NCBI GenBank assembly: GCA_905221605.1
Contig: CAJNDS010002786.1
Span: 124,001 to 188,000 of the forward strand
Direction of reading: 5' to 3'
Origin: Symbiodinium natans
Lineage: Eukaryota > Sar > Dinophyceae > Suessiales > Symbiodiniaceae
DNA: 64,000 nucleotides
This document shows, piece by piece, positions 20,282-29,979 of this stretch. The notes under the pieces are model-generated. The model worked only from the letters and a program-made list of their open reading frames with translations. It was not told the origin of the DNA and did no database searches. Position 1 is the stretch's first letter, and the number at the start of each line of letters is the position of its first letter. The translations under genes and the position numbers were made by a program.

Positions 20282-20560
20282 TACGGGGGGACAACCAAGG
20301 AAGGAAATCAACTCCCCTAATCGCCCTGAACTTATATTTCCCAGATCGAACCAAGAAACAACCAAGAACACGGATAAGAGCAACAAGGAAGGGGCACCCT
20401 TACACAAGTAGAGGGGCACTAACCCAACCCTCACTCCCAAACACGGACTTTTTTCTTTGGACGGACTGGCCATCCTTGAGCCAAACATAGTTTACGGGTT
20501 CATTAACCCTTTCAACTTCCAACACTAACTCCTTTCTACAATACCAATTGCAGCTCCGCA
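20282..20560 (-). repeat. 5' LTR (279 bp)
   Basis: Identical by eye to 11729-12007. Its outer edge is followed by TAGGGTTTAGGG. Confidence 0.9.
20475..20497 (-). promoter_or_regulatory. Spliced-leader-like motif in the 5' LTR
   Basis: Same 23-nt motif as in the 3' LTR (CCGTA ... TTTGGCTCAAG on the minus strand). If transcription or trans-splicing sets the RNA 5' end here, U3 would be about 63 nt and R-U5 about 216 nt. Confidence 0.55.
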
Positions 20561-20592
20561 TAGGGTTTAGGGTTTAGGGTTTAGGGTTTAGC
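20561..20592. repeat. TTTAGGG tract, target of the LTR element
   Basis: TAGGG at 20561-20565 is the right target duplication. The remaining units continue the telomere-type tract that the element entered. Confidence 0.85.
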
Positions 20593-20695
20593 GTTTGCTG
20601 TGTGGATTTTCCAGAAGAAGTCGGGCTTTGGGTGCAGACTCGGCATATGCTTTATGGGCGATATCCTTAAAATAGACCCCAAATGGTAAGATACC

Positions 20696-20942
20696 CTTAA
20701 ACCCTAAACCCTAAACCCTAAACCCTAAACCCTAAACCCTAAACCCTAAACCCTAAACCCTAAACCCACCCCAAACGGGTAGCCGGCTCAAAGGCCGCAT
20801 CCCGGACACTCATATCGGCGCAGGAAACTGGAGCCGACACTACGGCAGCAGCAGCGTGGTCGCACACAGCCTTTAGTTTAGGGTTTGGGTTTAGGGTTTA
20901 GGGTTTATGCAAAAAGGGTTTAGGGTTTAGGGTTTAGGGTTT
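20696..20942. repeat. CCCTAAA tract then TTTAGGG tract
   Basis: About ten CCCTAAA units at 20696-20766, about 110 bp of other sequence, then TTTAGGG units at 20878-20942, interrupted at 20907 by TTATGCAAAAAGGG. Confidence 0.95.
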
Positions 20943-22159
20943 AAGTGGTGTCAGAGAACCACTGGCAGCACTGAGTAGAGGGTTGAGATCGAGCATGCTG
21001 GTAGAGGATGCCGAAGATGCTGTCCCACATGGTTTTGCGGGCGCTGCTGGTTCCCAGGTGCTCTGTTCCGATGATCCCAGAGAGCTGACAGAGCGGCCTT
21101 GATCAATTGGATGCCACATAATGAACCAACCCTGGTCTCAACATGTGCAACGGGCAAAAGCTCATGTGTTTTTGTAAGTTGCTTTTGTCAGAAGCTTTGG
21201 CTTGACTTGCCTGGATCAACTACAGCAGATTGTTGCAGGTGGGGACGTGGGCGGCCCCATCGAACAGAGGCCGCCAGTGCTAACGCACATGGGCTATACT
21301 GTGGCTACACCGCGCTACAGCACGCCCACGCGTCGCAGCACGGTTGGCGTATGTTGGCGTGCAACCTGCACAGGTGCGGAGAGAGGGGTGGACCAAAGGC
21401 TTCAAGAGGAACATCGCTTGCATGCAACGTGGCTCAAGAGAGGCTTTCTTCTGGACGCTCCTTGAAGGAAAACCCTGCTTGCCCTGTTAGGGATTGGCTG
21501 TGGGTTTCTTGCATGGATGCCAAGGATGGCACGTGGTTTTGCTCTTGCTGTCTTTGAAGATGGGTGCCTGCTACCAGGCTGAACTTGAGCCTGACCTTTT
21601 CATGCCATGTCTGACTGATGCAGTCGACCGTGGCTCGGGCCTGTTCTTCAGATGAATCAGGCCCGGTGCATGTAAGTTTCACAGGAGCGTTTCGTGCAGG
21701 TACGCTGACGACTACTTGGACGTGATGCGCCGAGAGCTATTGGCTTGTGCCGAAGATGGACGCTTGGAACCAAAGCTTTGACAGATCTTGGGAGCCACGA
21801 ATAACATTGGCGGGAACGCCCCCACAAGCATTTCATATTCAGGAGAGAAGTGTCAAATGCACGGAGATGGGAAAACTTGAAGGGAGCAAAGTTGTCACCG
21901 ACCGCTCTTTGAACACGCTCGAGCAACCATCTTAAACCGTTTCATATGCGGAATCGGGACTCACATGGCCACTTCCCTAGAACGCGGTCCCTGCCTGGGT
22001 CCCTTATTATAAGGCGGCGGCGGCCCCTCTTGTTTAGGGTACCCATGGGTACCCCGAAAAGGGACCCTAATTTAGAGAACCGACCACATAAACCTCATAA
22101 GTCTTCTCGGCCAGCGGTCCAGGACCGTCGGGGATGCTCCAGCATGCTCCAGCTATACC
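20943..22159. other. Gene-poor stretch with exon-like pieces
   Basis: No gene can be named. One exon-like piece (YADDYLDVMRRELLACAEDG, about 21701-21765, after GTGCAG) could be coding on plus. The rest is open on both strands without recognised domains. Confidence 0.35.
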
Positions 22160-22168
22160 ATCATAGAC
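22160..22168. repeat. Target duplication of the F1 fold-back element (left)
   Basis: ATCATAGAC, repeated at 26836-26844 on the far side of the element and of the LINE inside it. Confidence 0.75.
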
Positions 22169-22287
22169 TGGGATGTTCCCCCTTGTACTAACAGTCCTTA
22201 ACAAGGAATCTGTTACCCTGATAAATACTTCCTATTAAGGACTGCGAGTTTAGGGGGGAACAGGGGTAGGGGGTTTAGAACTTCTCC

Positions 22288-23391
22288 ATGACCGAGCAAG
22301 ATGAACGAGCAGAAGACGCACTGATGCCTCAATCATTTTCTTTCACTGGGGAGGAGAGTCCTGGCAAGAGGGGGGCACCTGTAGATCCGGACGAAGAGTT
22401 AGACCAACTGTTGAGAAAACAGAGAGTACAAGATCTTCAGGAGGTACCAGCTTGGGCAGAGACGCTTATGTCAATGCAGCACAATGTTTCATTGCAACTG
22501 GCTGGCTTGGGGAAGGGACTTCATGGATTCGAAAATCGCCTTAATCAGCTTGAGTCAGAGAATATGGGTCAGAGGATGAAAGAGATGGAGGGCCGAGTGC
22601 AGGAGCTGGTGCAGGTTGTACGCTCCCTGCGCCAATCTACACCGCAGACCGCTGCACCCTCCGCGGGTGAAGCATTCCGTCAAGAGGATGGGCCCAAGAT
22701 GTCTGCGCATCCGCCGCCGCTGTCTCGACCAGAGCATTCTCATACCATGAGTCCAAAGAAAGGCAGTGCATCTTCTTCACCAACAAACTCAGCAGAAACA
22801 GATTACTGCCACATAGTGGCAGGCGGGTGGCCGGAAGATACAAGGAGACAAATCTTACAAGATGATACGTGGCATATTTGCAACAAGTTCGGTCCTGCGA
22901 TCAAGGTGGAGAGGGTGGTTGTATTTGGTTCGCGAGCCAATGTCAGTCATATATACCTCAGCCAACAGGCTGGGGATGAAGCGCGAGAGATATTCTATAG
23001 GTTGCAGCAGGAGCACAGTAGACAGTTCCAGTCTAAAGTGGGCGGAGAGCCCATTTGGCTCTCCCCCAGCCGCACTCCTGAACGAAGAGCAAAAAATAGA
23101 TGCACGCGCGAAGCCCTCAACCGCCTGCAGCGAGTTCTTCAGCCTGACAAAGTTGAGACACTAGAGGTGGACTGGGCCAGGCAAATCATTTGGTGCAAGG
23201 ACAAGAGAGTTGCCACGGGGAAAATGGGGGATATGCGCAGCTCGTCTCAGGACAGGGTTGTCCACACTCAAGTCTCAGCGGGCAAAGATGGCCAAGAAGC
23301 AGGGCACTACTACGTCAACATCACGACCTTAGCAGCCTTGGCGGAGAAGAATGCCTCGGATGTTGAAGTGCTTGTGCAAACATCAAGCTGA
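22288..23391 (+). CDS. LINE ORF1 protein (367 aa, coiled coil)
   Basis: ATG at 22288 opens shortly after the 5' end of the LINE. The N-terminus is acidic and disordered. A coiled-coil stretch spans about residues 60-110 (QHNVSLQLAGLGKGLHGFEN, then MKEMEGRVQELVQVVRSL). A Ser/Pro-rich linker follows (about 112-170), then a folded C-terminal part (about 172-300, beginning YCHIVAGGWPEDTRRQIL) that may be an RRM-like nucleic-acid-binding fold. This is the usual layout of LINE ORF1 proteins, which bind element RNA as a chaperone or RNP component. The frame is intact. RRM assignment is inference; the coiled coil is clear. Confidence 0.75.
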   Translation: MTEQDERAEDALMPQSFSFTGEESPGKRGAPVDPDEELDQLLRKQRVQDLQEVPAWAETLMSMQHNVSLQLAGLGKGLHGFENRLNQLESENMGQRMKEMEGRVQELVQVVRSLRQSTPQTAAPSAGEAFRQEDGPKMSAHPPPLSRPEHSHTMSPKKGSASSSPTNSAETDYCHIVAGGWPEDTRRQILQDDTWHICNKFGPAIKVERVVVFGSRANVSHIYLSQQAGDEAREIFYRLQQEHSRQFQSKVGGEPIWLSPSRTPERRAKNRCTREALNRLQRVLQPDKVETLEVDWARQIIWCKDKRVATGKMGDMRSSSQDRVVHTQVSAGKDGQEAGHYYVNITTLAALAEKNASDVEVLVQTSS

Positions 23392-23430
23392 AAAGCGGGA
23401 AGAGCCGAAACATTTAATTCGCAAAGTGGA

Positions 23431-26400
23431 ATGGTGCATAAGCTGTATAGATTTGGTACGTGGAATGTTCAAGGTAAGGGAGTCTCCAGGCTTGGAGACT
23501 GGCTGTCATTATATCCTGATGGATTCGACATGCTGGGTGTACAGGAGGTTGGATGCAACATTCCACCAGCCAACGCAGATGGCTCCTTAGCGACCATTGA
23601 GGCTCCAGAGGCCTCAGAACTTGACGACTATCATATCCTTGGCACCTCGTCCTGTGATTCGCACTTAGGCAATGTGATCCTTCTTGACAGGCAATCCGTG
23701 AAATTTATTTCTGAGTCCTGGCATGGGAGGAGATTTGCTGCAGTTCGCTTCACCTTGGATTCTGGATGCGAGGTGGTTTTCGTTAACGTGCATTTTCCGC
23801 ATAAAGATAGGCCTGATGGTGAATTTGAGCTTGCATGTGCAGAGTTGAACCATATTTTCACGAAGTATTCATCGATTGCAGTTATTGTTGCGGGAGATTT
23901 CAACTGCGAGTGGAAAGGTGATTGCGATGATAGGGGGGCTGCCCTCCAGATTGAACTTGCATCCCTTGGCGTGTGCTGCAAACAGTCTGAGTGCAGTACT
24001 TGGCATGGCAGAGTGAGCTCCAGAACATACGACTACTTCATTCTCAATGATAGAATGAAAGCCTTGCTTGTTGATGTTGACTATGGGGACGATACCAATG
24101 TGGTGAGTGGCTCGCGTATAGAGCTTCCCTCTGATCACGACCTTGTATGTTGTTCTATCCTAATGTATGCGACCTCAAATCCGAAAGAGCTCCGCACGCA
24201 GACCTGGCACAGAAGACCTTGCCGGAAATGGGTGGTTGACGCAGCACATGTCGCCCAGCTTGCTGCGGCTCAGCGAGATGTCTTTGTGCAGCAATACAGC
24301 CCCTCTCAACAGTGGGAGGCATTATGTGCTATGTCTCGACAGGTTTCTGTTCCCCGAAGAAGTTGTAAGTATGTGGATCCACCTTTCGTCAAGGACCTCT
24401 GTAAACAACGTAGGAGTTGTGGTGAGGTGCAGGAGCGTAGTCGGCTGACGAAGGAGATACTGACACAAAGACACCTCGCCAGACTTCACTGGTGGAGCAA
24501 GCTTGAGTCTCAAGCTGCGTCGGGAGATTTCGGTGCCATTGACTATGTCCGCAAGAAGCAAAATCCCAGACCTTCCACAAAATCGTTTGTTGCTCGAGTG
24601 GGTGGTGCCCAAGCCGCTGCGACGGAGGTCAAAGATCACTTTTCGCAGGTGTTCTCACAACCGAGTGAGAACGAAGAAGATGAAGCAGTCAAGAGGTGTT
24701 TGCGTACTCTGCGTGAATTGTGCTCTCCCACTAATTGCGTGCCTTTCACACAGGATGAGATTCGGTCTGCGGTGCATGCCCTCAAACTAAACAAGACTGC
24801 CGGGCCCACTGGCATGAGCAATGAATTTCTCAGAAGCCTCATCCAAACTGACGAGGGTATTGATATTCTGCAACACTTCCTGACGGCACTTTTACATCAT
24901 GGTTCTGATGACATGCAGAATTTCAAGCAAAGCATGGTGGCTCTCGTGCCCAAACTCCAACAAGTTTGTGGTCCTAGTGATCTCCGACCTATTTGCATGC
25001 TAGAAACCATGCACAAGTTGTTCTGCAAACTGCTTGTCTCCAGACTTTTGGATGTTTGGCCCCCGCCGAAACACCAGTACGGTGGGCTACCTGGTGGCCA
25101 AGTGCTCCATGCGCTTCTGGGTGTCCACTCGTTCCTGGAGCGTGAGTCCCTGCAGGGTGCCCCATGCATCTACGTCAGCCTGGACATTAAAAAAGCTTTT
25201 GACAGCGTGCGATATCAGCATCTTCTTCAGCACATCATAGATGTGACCCCGGCAAGTCACGCTCCTGAAGCGCTGAGACTTTGTCACATGCTTCTGCATC
25301 CCACTTTAAACTTTGAGTTTGAGGGACGCAGTTGGCAGCTGGAGGCAAACATAGGAGTCCAACAAGGGGGGAGTCACTCCTCTACGGTTTTCTCGCACTA
25401 CTTCGATGCAGTTATTTCAGGTATATTCCAGGACCGTAGCACAAGCAACTTACATGGAGTGCCAGGTTGGTTATTTGTTGATGACTGTCTGGTTATATAT
25501 GGTGGCTGGGAACAGGCGCATGATGCTTTCTCTTTTCTCTGTCATCAACTGTCAGCTGCGGGCCTTCATCTCAATTTAGACAAGACAGTTGTGTTTTCGA
25601 CTCCTTCGCTCTTGGCAGAAGGAGGTCACTCCGTCCCTGAGGACTCTCCGCTACGGCAGTGCAAGTGGGCTAGCGAGGCCAAATATCTACGAAAGACTGT
25701 GTCGCACTTTGACGCCCTGAGCCCTCAAGCAGAAGACTTGAACGATGCCCTGGTGGGTTTCTGCAGGCGTGCTGTCTTTCAAGGGTTAGAACAACTTGCT
25801 TCGATCACTCGCAAGCTCAATTGGAATCAAAGCATTGCGTGCCTCAACATTTTGCACAAGTATATCCATGCAAAGTGGTTATGGATTTCGCCTCTCCTTT
25901 CACCCAAACAGAAGCATGTTGACAGTCATTGACAGTATATCGAAGCTTCAGAACGACGCTGCTATAGCTGTCCTCAAACTGTACATTCCGGCCTGGCTGG
26001 ACTCCAATTCGGCCCTGCCTCTCAATCTCTTGCGTCGACGCACGGCGGCTCTCTTGCATCATCTTGATGGTAGGGCTGCAGTGACTCAAGCTTGGATACG
26101 CGAAAGTGGAACTATGTGGGTCATGTGCTAAGAATGCGAGAGGACTCCATGCCGTCCATTGCGTTGCAGCAAGGAGTGCTTGGTAGGTGGCGTCAGGTAA
26201 GACCTGGGCCCAGAAACATGCTCTTCCAGTGGATACATCATGTTGTGCGTGCTACAGGACTGTGTGCCTCGTCTGAAGGTCCAAGTTGGTCCGAACTACG
26301 AGACCTCGCATCAAATAGGGAGCTTTGGTCCAATCATGGGTCAAGAATAGTTGAGCTCTACTGGTTGCCCCCGCACTATGCGAAGCCTACTACTGATTGG

Positions 26401-26760
26401 CTGAGATGGCAGCATGCTGTAACTCATGAGTGCCACTGGGGGTTGAGTCTCTTCGTGCTGCTGCGTTCGGATTCTTGGGCTGTGGTGTGGCTGGATGTCA
26501 CGGACGGCTGGCAAAGTCTGACATTTGCACAGCATGAGGACCTTTACTCCGTTTTGCACTTCGTCATTTGTCATCTCAGATATGTGGACACCTGGCTGTC
26601 TTTCCAAGTTCTCTTCGCGCATACTGCTTTTGAGATCTTTGAGCATACCCTCTATGATGTCACTGTCAAGCTATACAAAGCATTCCAGAGAGTAGTGTCC
26701 TATCAAGTTGTGCCTGAAGCTTGGTGCCGCGAAGTGGCGACTCTCGCCCTGCAGTCATAG
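23431..26760 (+). pseudogene. LINE ORF2: APE endonuclease and reverse transcriptase, frameshifted
   Basis: The intact first part (23431-25932, 833 codons) has an APE-type endonuclease: GTWNVQG (residue about 9), GVQEVG (about 37), AGDFNCEW (about 152), TYDYFILND and SDHDLV (about 233). A reverse transcriptase follows: LDIKKAFDSV (about 584), GVQQGG (about 649) and the catalytic FVDD (about 682-685). The frame then stops at 25930. A second frame continues the protein to about 26090, and the first frame resumes until the stop at 26758-26760 (222 codons open; WNYVGHVLRM, typical of LINE C-termini). A 10-bp tandem duplication at about 25919-25937 (TTGACAGTCA) explains the first shift. A single missing base in TTGGATACG near 26094 would explain the second. 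No RNase H domain was seen. The RT core is intact, but this copy probably makes a truncated ORF2 product. Confidence 0.9.
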
Positions 26761-26844
26761 GCACTGTGGTGTGGGGGCGGGCTGGGCAGAAAGGGCAGCA
26801 GTCGAGTCCCTTGTGAAAAGGGGGGAACATCCCAAATCATAGAC

Positions 26845-28350
26845 CCCATGTTGCTGATGTACGCCTACCTTAAGTGTAGTTTGCAGTAGTTGCCTCGCAA
26901 TCGCAATGCGCGGCAGGACCGTAGCCTAGTGCATGGCGGCAGTGGCCATGTAGGGCTGCCTCTTTGGGTTGCAAAGAACATGCAAGAAAATTAGCAATAT
27001 ACATGAATAATAACAGAACAATTTATACATGTCACAACAGAAGAATGTACCGTACATATAACAATGTCGAATAATGTACTCATATTGATTATTGTTCAAG
27101 AGAAGGAGAATAGGCCCTTCAGTGGTCTTCAGCAACCGAAGGACAGGGCGCGGCGGCTCTCCAGACCTGGCACACGTTGTCTCTCATGCAGCGGCTGCTT
27201 GGTTGAGAAAGGAAGAAGGGGGGGGTTCAGGGTCTAGGGTTTAGGGCGGATCTGTTGGCTTCTTTTTGATGGTGGCACCCTGCTTGTTGGTGCAGGACCT
27301 TTCGTTGGGTCGACCTCACTTCAAAGGATCCGCAGCTGGATTCAGCTCCGAAGGGAGAGGACCTGGAGCACCCAGGCTCAGAAACTCTCAGCAGTCAAAG
27401 AAGTTCATGATCCGGCCGTGCTCCTTGCCCGGGTCGTCTTGAGTCGGAGACTCTAAACCCTAAATCCTGGCTCCGTGGCTTCACGTCATGAAACATTGGT
27501 GGCCAACTTGCAGGTATGGCTTCAGCCACGTCTTCAGCAGGCAACTTCGGAAAGTCCACCGCGCTGTTGTGACCGCTGTGGTGACTGTGGTGAGTCTGAC
27601 GCAGGTCTGCCTGGTTGTCCCAGCCAATCCCAGACACCGAGGGCCCGCAGGCCGCTTGCCCGTGGTGGACTGACGTTTGACGTCTGTGTTGCCGCGAACC
27701 CGAGCACATGAAATGCCAGTTCCGAGTTGCAGGATCTCCAATTCATGGAAGACCTGCGGAGAAGCTTGGCTTCAGGAGAGCCCGTGGTACAGCAGCATAC
27801 ATCAGCCATGGATTCGTAAGGAAGTTCGAGCTGCGGCCATCTCATACCATTCCTGCAAGTGTTGGTGTCAGTTTTGGCGAGTGCGCATGTGAGTGAGGCA
27901 TGAGGGGCCAGAAAAGTAAGGGCTCCGGAAGGCTGCAGAGCTTCACAAAATATCCTGGCATGTTTGTGAACTTACGCGGGCGGCCCCTTTTCGAATACTC
28001 AAACGGTGCTCCTAGGCTCCGACCACCAAAAATCTTGGCAAAAGCAGCCGGCTTTGTTCTCTTGACCTCTTGCTGTGCTCCAAGAGCTGAGAAGCCAGAA
28101 CATTTCAATCGGAGCCTTTCTCGAAGACACTCCGAGCGCGTAACGTCAGGTAAAGACTAAAGATGCACCGGGCAATGCGCCCTGATGAAACGCTGGGTCT
28201 GGCATGCGGGGCTGTGGCATTTGACAATGCACACGCGCACGCCCATGTGCACACAGTCAACTTGGTAACGCTGGCCAAGAACTTGGCGTGCCCGTCCGCC
28301 GCGTAGTGCACGGGAACAAGCTTGACGGCATTGCTGCTGCTGGGCAAGCT
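26845..28350. other. Gene-poor stretch
   Basis: AT-rich segment 26985-27090. Exon-like open pieces at 27300-27420 and 27480-27900 are open on both strands and carry no recognised domain. A one-unit TTTAGGG remnant lies at 27235-27245. Confidence 0.4.
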
Positions 28351-28351
28351 A

Positions 28352-28463
28352 TATGAGGGTTTAGGATAACAGGGGAACCTTATTGGGGTCCTAGTTAGAA
28401 GGGGATCCTACTATTTGGGGGTCTATATTTGGGTCCCTTCTTTTCGTAAACCCCCATATAAAG
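28352..28463. mobile_element. Fold-back element, family F2
   Basis: Inverted ends TATATGAGGGTTTAGG and TAAACCCCCATATA. Inner sequence has AACCTTATTGGGGTCC, GGGGATCCTACTATTT and GGGTCTATATT, the F2 order. Confidence 0.65.
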
Positions 28464-29159
28464 TTCTGAAAGCCGGCACGGATTGACTTGAAACTGCGTG
28501 CTCATGGCAATTGCCGCTCAAGCATGTGACTGAGCTGGTGTTGTACCAAGGCTTTCGGATGGTGCCGCAACAGCGCAGTGGGGGCCAAGGTACTACTCAG
28601 ACGTTCAGCACCAGCCAGCCCAAATCGCCCGAAGCAGCTCGTTGTTAAAGCACAGGATGCTCCGACCAACATCAACAAATACTCCGAGCCACCTCGCTGC
28701 AGCCGCGGAGATTCTGTGTGGGAAATTTCCACTATTTGCTGAAGAACCCCAAAGTCAAAAAAAAAAAATGCAAAGTAATAATCCCTATATTAACCTTAGT
28801 AAGGGAGAGTTTTTTTGGGGTTCTTAAGCAACTAGTACTTTTGTGGCATGTGATGAGTGTCGATGGAGTGGTGAGAAGCCGGTGCCCCGAGGCTCGTGAT
28901 CCTAGCCTGCCGTGGGCATCTCTGTCATCGTTGCGCAGCATTTTACATCTTTCAGGGTACTTAAACCCAAGAAGGAATAAACATTTAGACGTTTAATTTT
29001 TAAGGGTACTTAAACCCAATAAGGAATACATAAGTTATATTTTTTATAGTTTTATCCCAAGAATGAACTAGGCATGAGGTGCCGGAACCACCCGCTGCTT
29101 TTGTTCCTTTACTTTCGGCGGTGGAGGCGGCATCGGAGGCCGCCGGGTAGCTTTTGGGG

Positions 29160-29212
29160 CTTTGGGGTTTAGGGTTTAGGGTTTAGGATTTAGGGTTTAG
29201 GGTTTAGGGCGC
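29160..29212. repeat. TTTAGGG tract
   Basis: About six TTTAGGG units, directly before an exon-like open stretch starting near 29213. Confidence 0.9.
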
Positions 29213-29631
29213 TGGTGAGGCTTTCATGCTCAAGCGGGAGCTCCGTCTCAAGCGGATGCTGGAGAATGAAGGCACCATGCACGTGTGCTCTTATCTGCAT
29301 CAGCAAGTGTTTAGTTTCAGCACAAATTGTGGACAAATACCGCGAAATGATGTGGGGTTTTTACAAGGCTTTTGCCACGGACACTTTCCCAACACAGACA
29401 GCTCCATAGGGACGCACCTCCCTCAATCATGCCTTGATGCTGTGATCTCGAAACAAGCAGCAGGTGTGCCAGACACTTGGTTGCAACTCTTGAGGATAGT
29501 GCGTGCTTGTCGAGCCTGCTACCAGCACAAGCAAGTCTTCTTTTGTGGCAGTCCAACTTGCAAGCACAGGTTGCGAGTTTGCGGTGGCCTTGCAGAAGCA
29601 CTGCAAGGAGCTGGTGGCAGCCATGTGAGTT
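29213..29631 (+). CDS. Possible exons of an unknown gene
   Basis: Two exon-like pieces. One begins EAFMLKRELRLKRMLENEG (about 29217). The other, about 29536-29627, reads VAVQLASTGCEFAVALQKH and ends at CCATGTGAGT, a plausible GT donor. Both look helical. They are in different frames and no domain is recognised, so the link between them is a guess. The minus strand is also open in part of the region. Confidence 0.35.
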
Positions 29632-29841
29632 GAAAGCCATGCGTTGCAAGTACACTCATCCTTGAATACTCCTTCAGTCAGCTGTCACATCACTTTTCTT
29701 CGGCTCAAATTCTTAAACGGTAATGTCGAGCACAGGCTCTCAGACATGCAGACATTCTAACTACTCTGCTGGACAATGTGCAGAGCAGGACAGCTCAACG
29801 CACACGAACCCGCTGCTTAGTTGCAAGCTCGAACCGTAAAT

Positions 29842-29979
29842 CTAGGGGGAGTTTCACGGGGTCTTCAATATGGTCCCTTACCTCCCTTAAAGGGTTCTGA
29901 TGTATGAGCCCTAATTTGTATAGGTTATAAGGGGTCCCTTTTAAGGGCCCATAGTTGAGGGACCGTGAAACTACCCTAA
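29842..29979. mobile_element. Fold-back element, family F4
   Basis: Inverted ends CTAGGGGGAGTTTCACGG and CCGTGAAACTACCCTAAG, with TGGTCCCTTACC and inverted GTTGAGGGACC further in. Single clear copy in the window, about 138 bp, non-coding. Confidence 0.65.

Larger units (their letters stand above)
11729..20560 (-). mobile_element. LTR retrotransposon without recognisable pol (non-autonomous)
   Basis: An 8,832-bp element read on the minus strand. Its parts in element order are 5' LTR 20282-20560, primer-binding site 20269-20281, ORF1 20214-15550, ORF2 15515-12378, polypurine tract 12017-12008 and 3' LTR 12007-11729. The two 279-bp LTRs show no difference by eye, which implies a recent insertion, and TAGGG flanks both sides. 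The LTR starts with TG on the coding strand and ends with TA instead of the usual CA. The primer site matches the anticodon arm of initiator tRNA-Met, as in the Drosophila copia half-tRNA priming mode. Neither ORF shows protease, integrase, reverse transcriptase or RNase H motifs, so the element probably depends on enzymes supplied in trans. Large retrotransposon derivative (LARD) is the nearest known class, but LARDs usually lack long ORFs. Confidence 0.85.
22263..26818 (+). mobile_element. LINE retrotransposon (two-ORF, APE-type endonuclease)
   Basis: A 4,556-bp element bounded by the 11-bp duplication AGGGGGGAACA (22252-22262 and 26819-26829). It has a ~25-bp 5' leader, ORF1, a 39-nt gap, ORF2 and a ~58-nt 3' end finishing TTGTGAAA with no long poly(A). 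The short leader suggests 5' truncation or a minimal promoter. LINEs of this general type are abundant in dinoflagellates. Confidence 0.9.
22169..26835. mobile_element. F1 fold-back element, interrupted by the LINE
   Basis: Left end TGGGATGTTCCCCCTTGTAC and ACAGTCCTTAA; inner inverted arm TTAAGGACTGCGAG up to 22262; right end CATCCCAA at 26829-26835. Without the LINE it is about 100 bp, as are the copies at 3688-3793 and 42651-42751. The 9-bp duplication ATCATAGAC flanks it. Confidence 0.8.
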
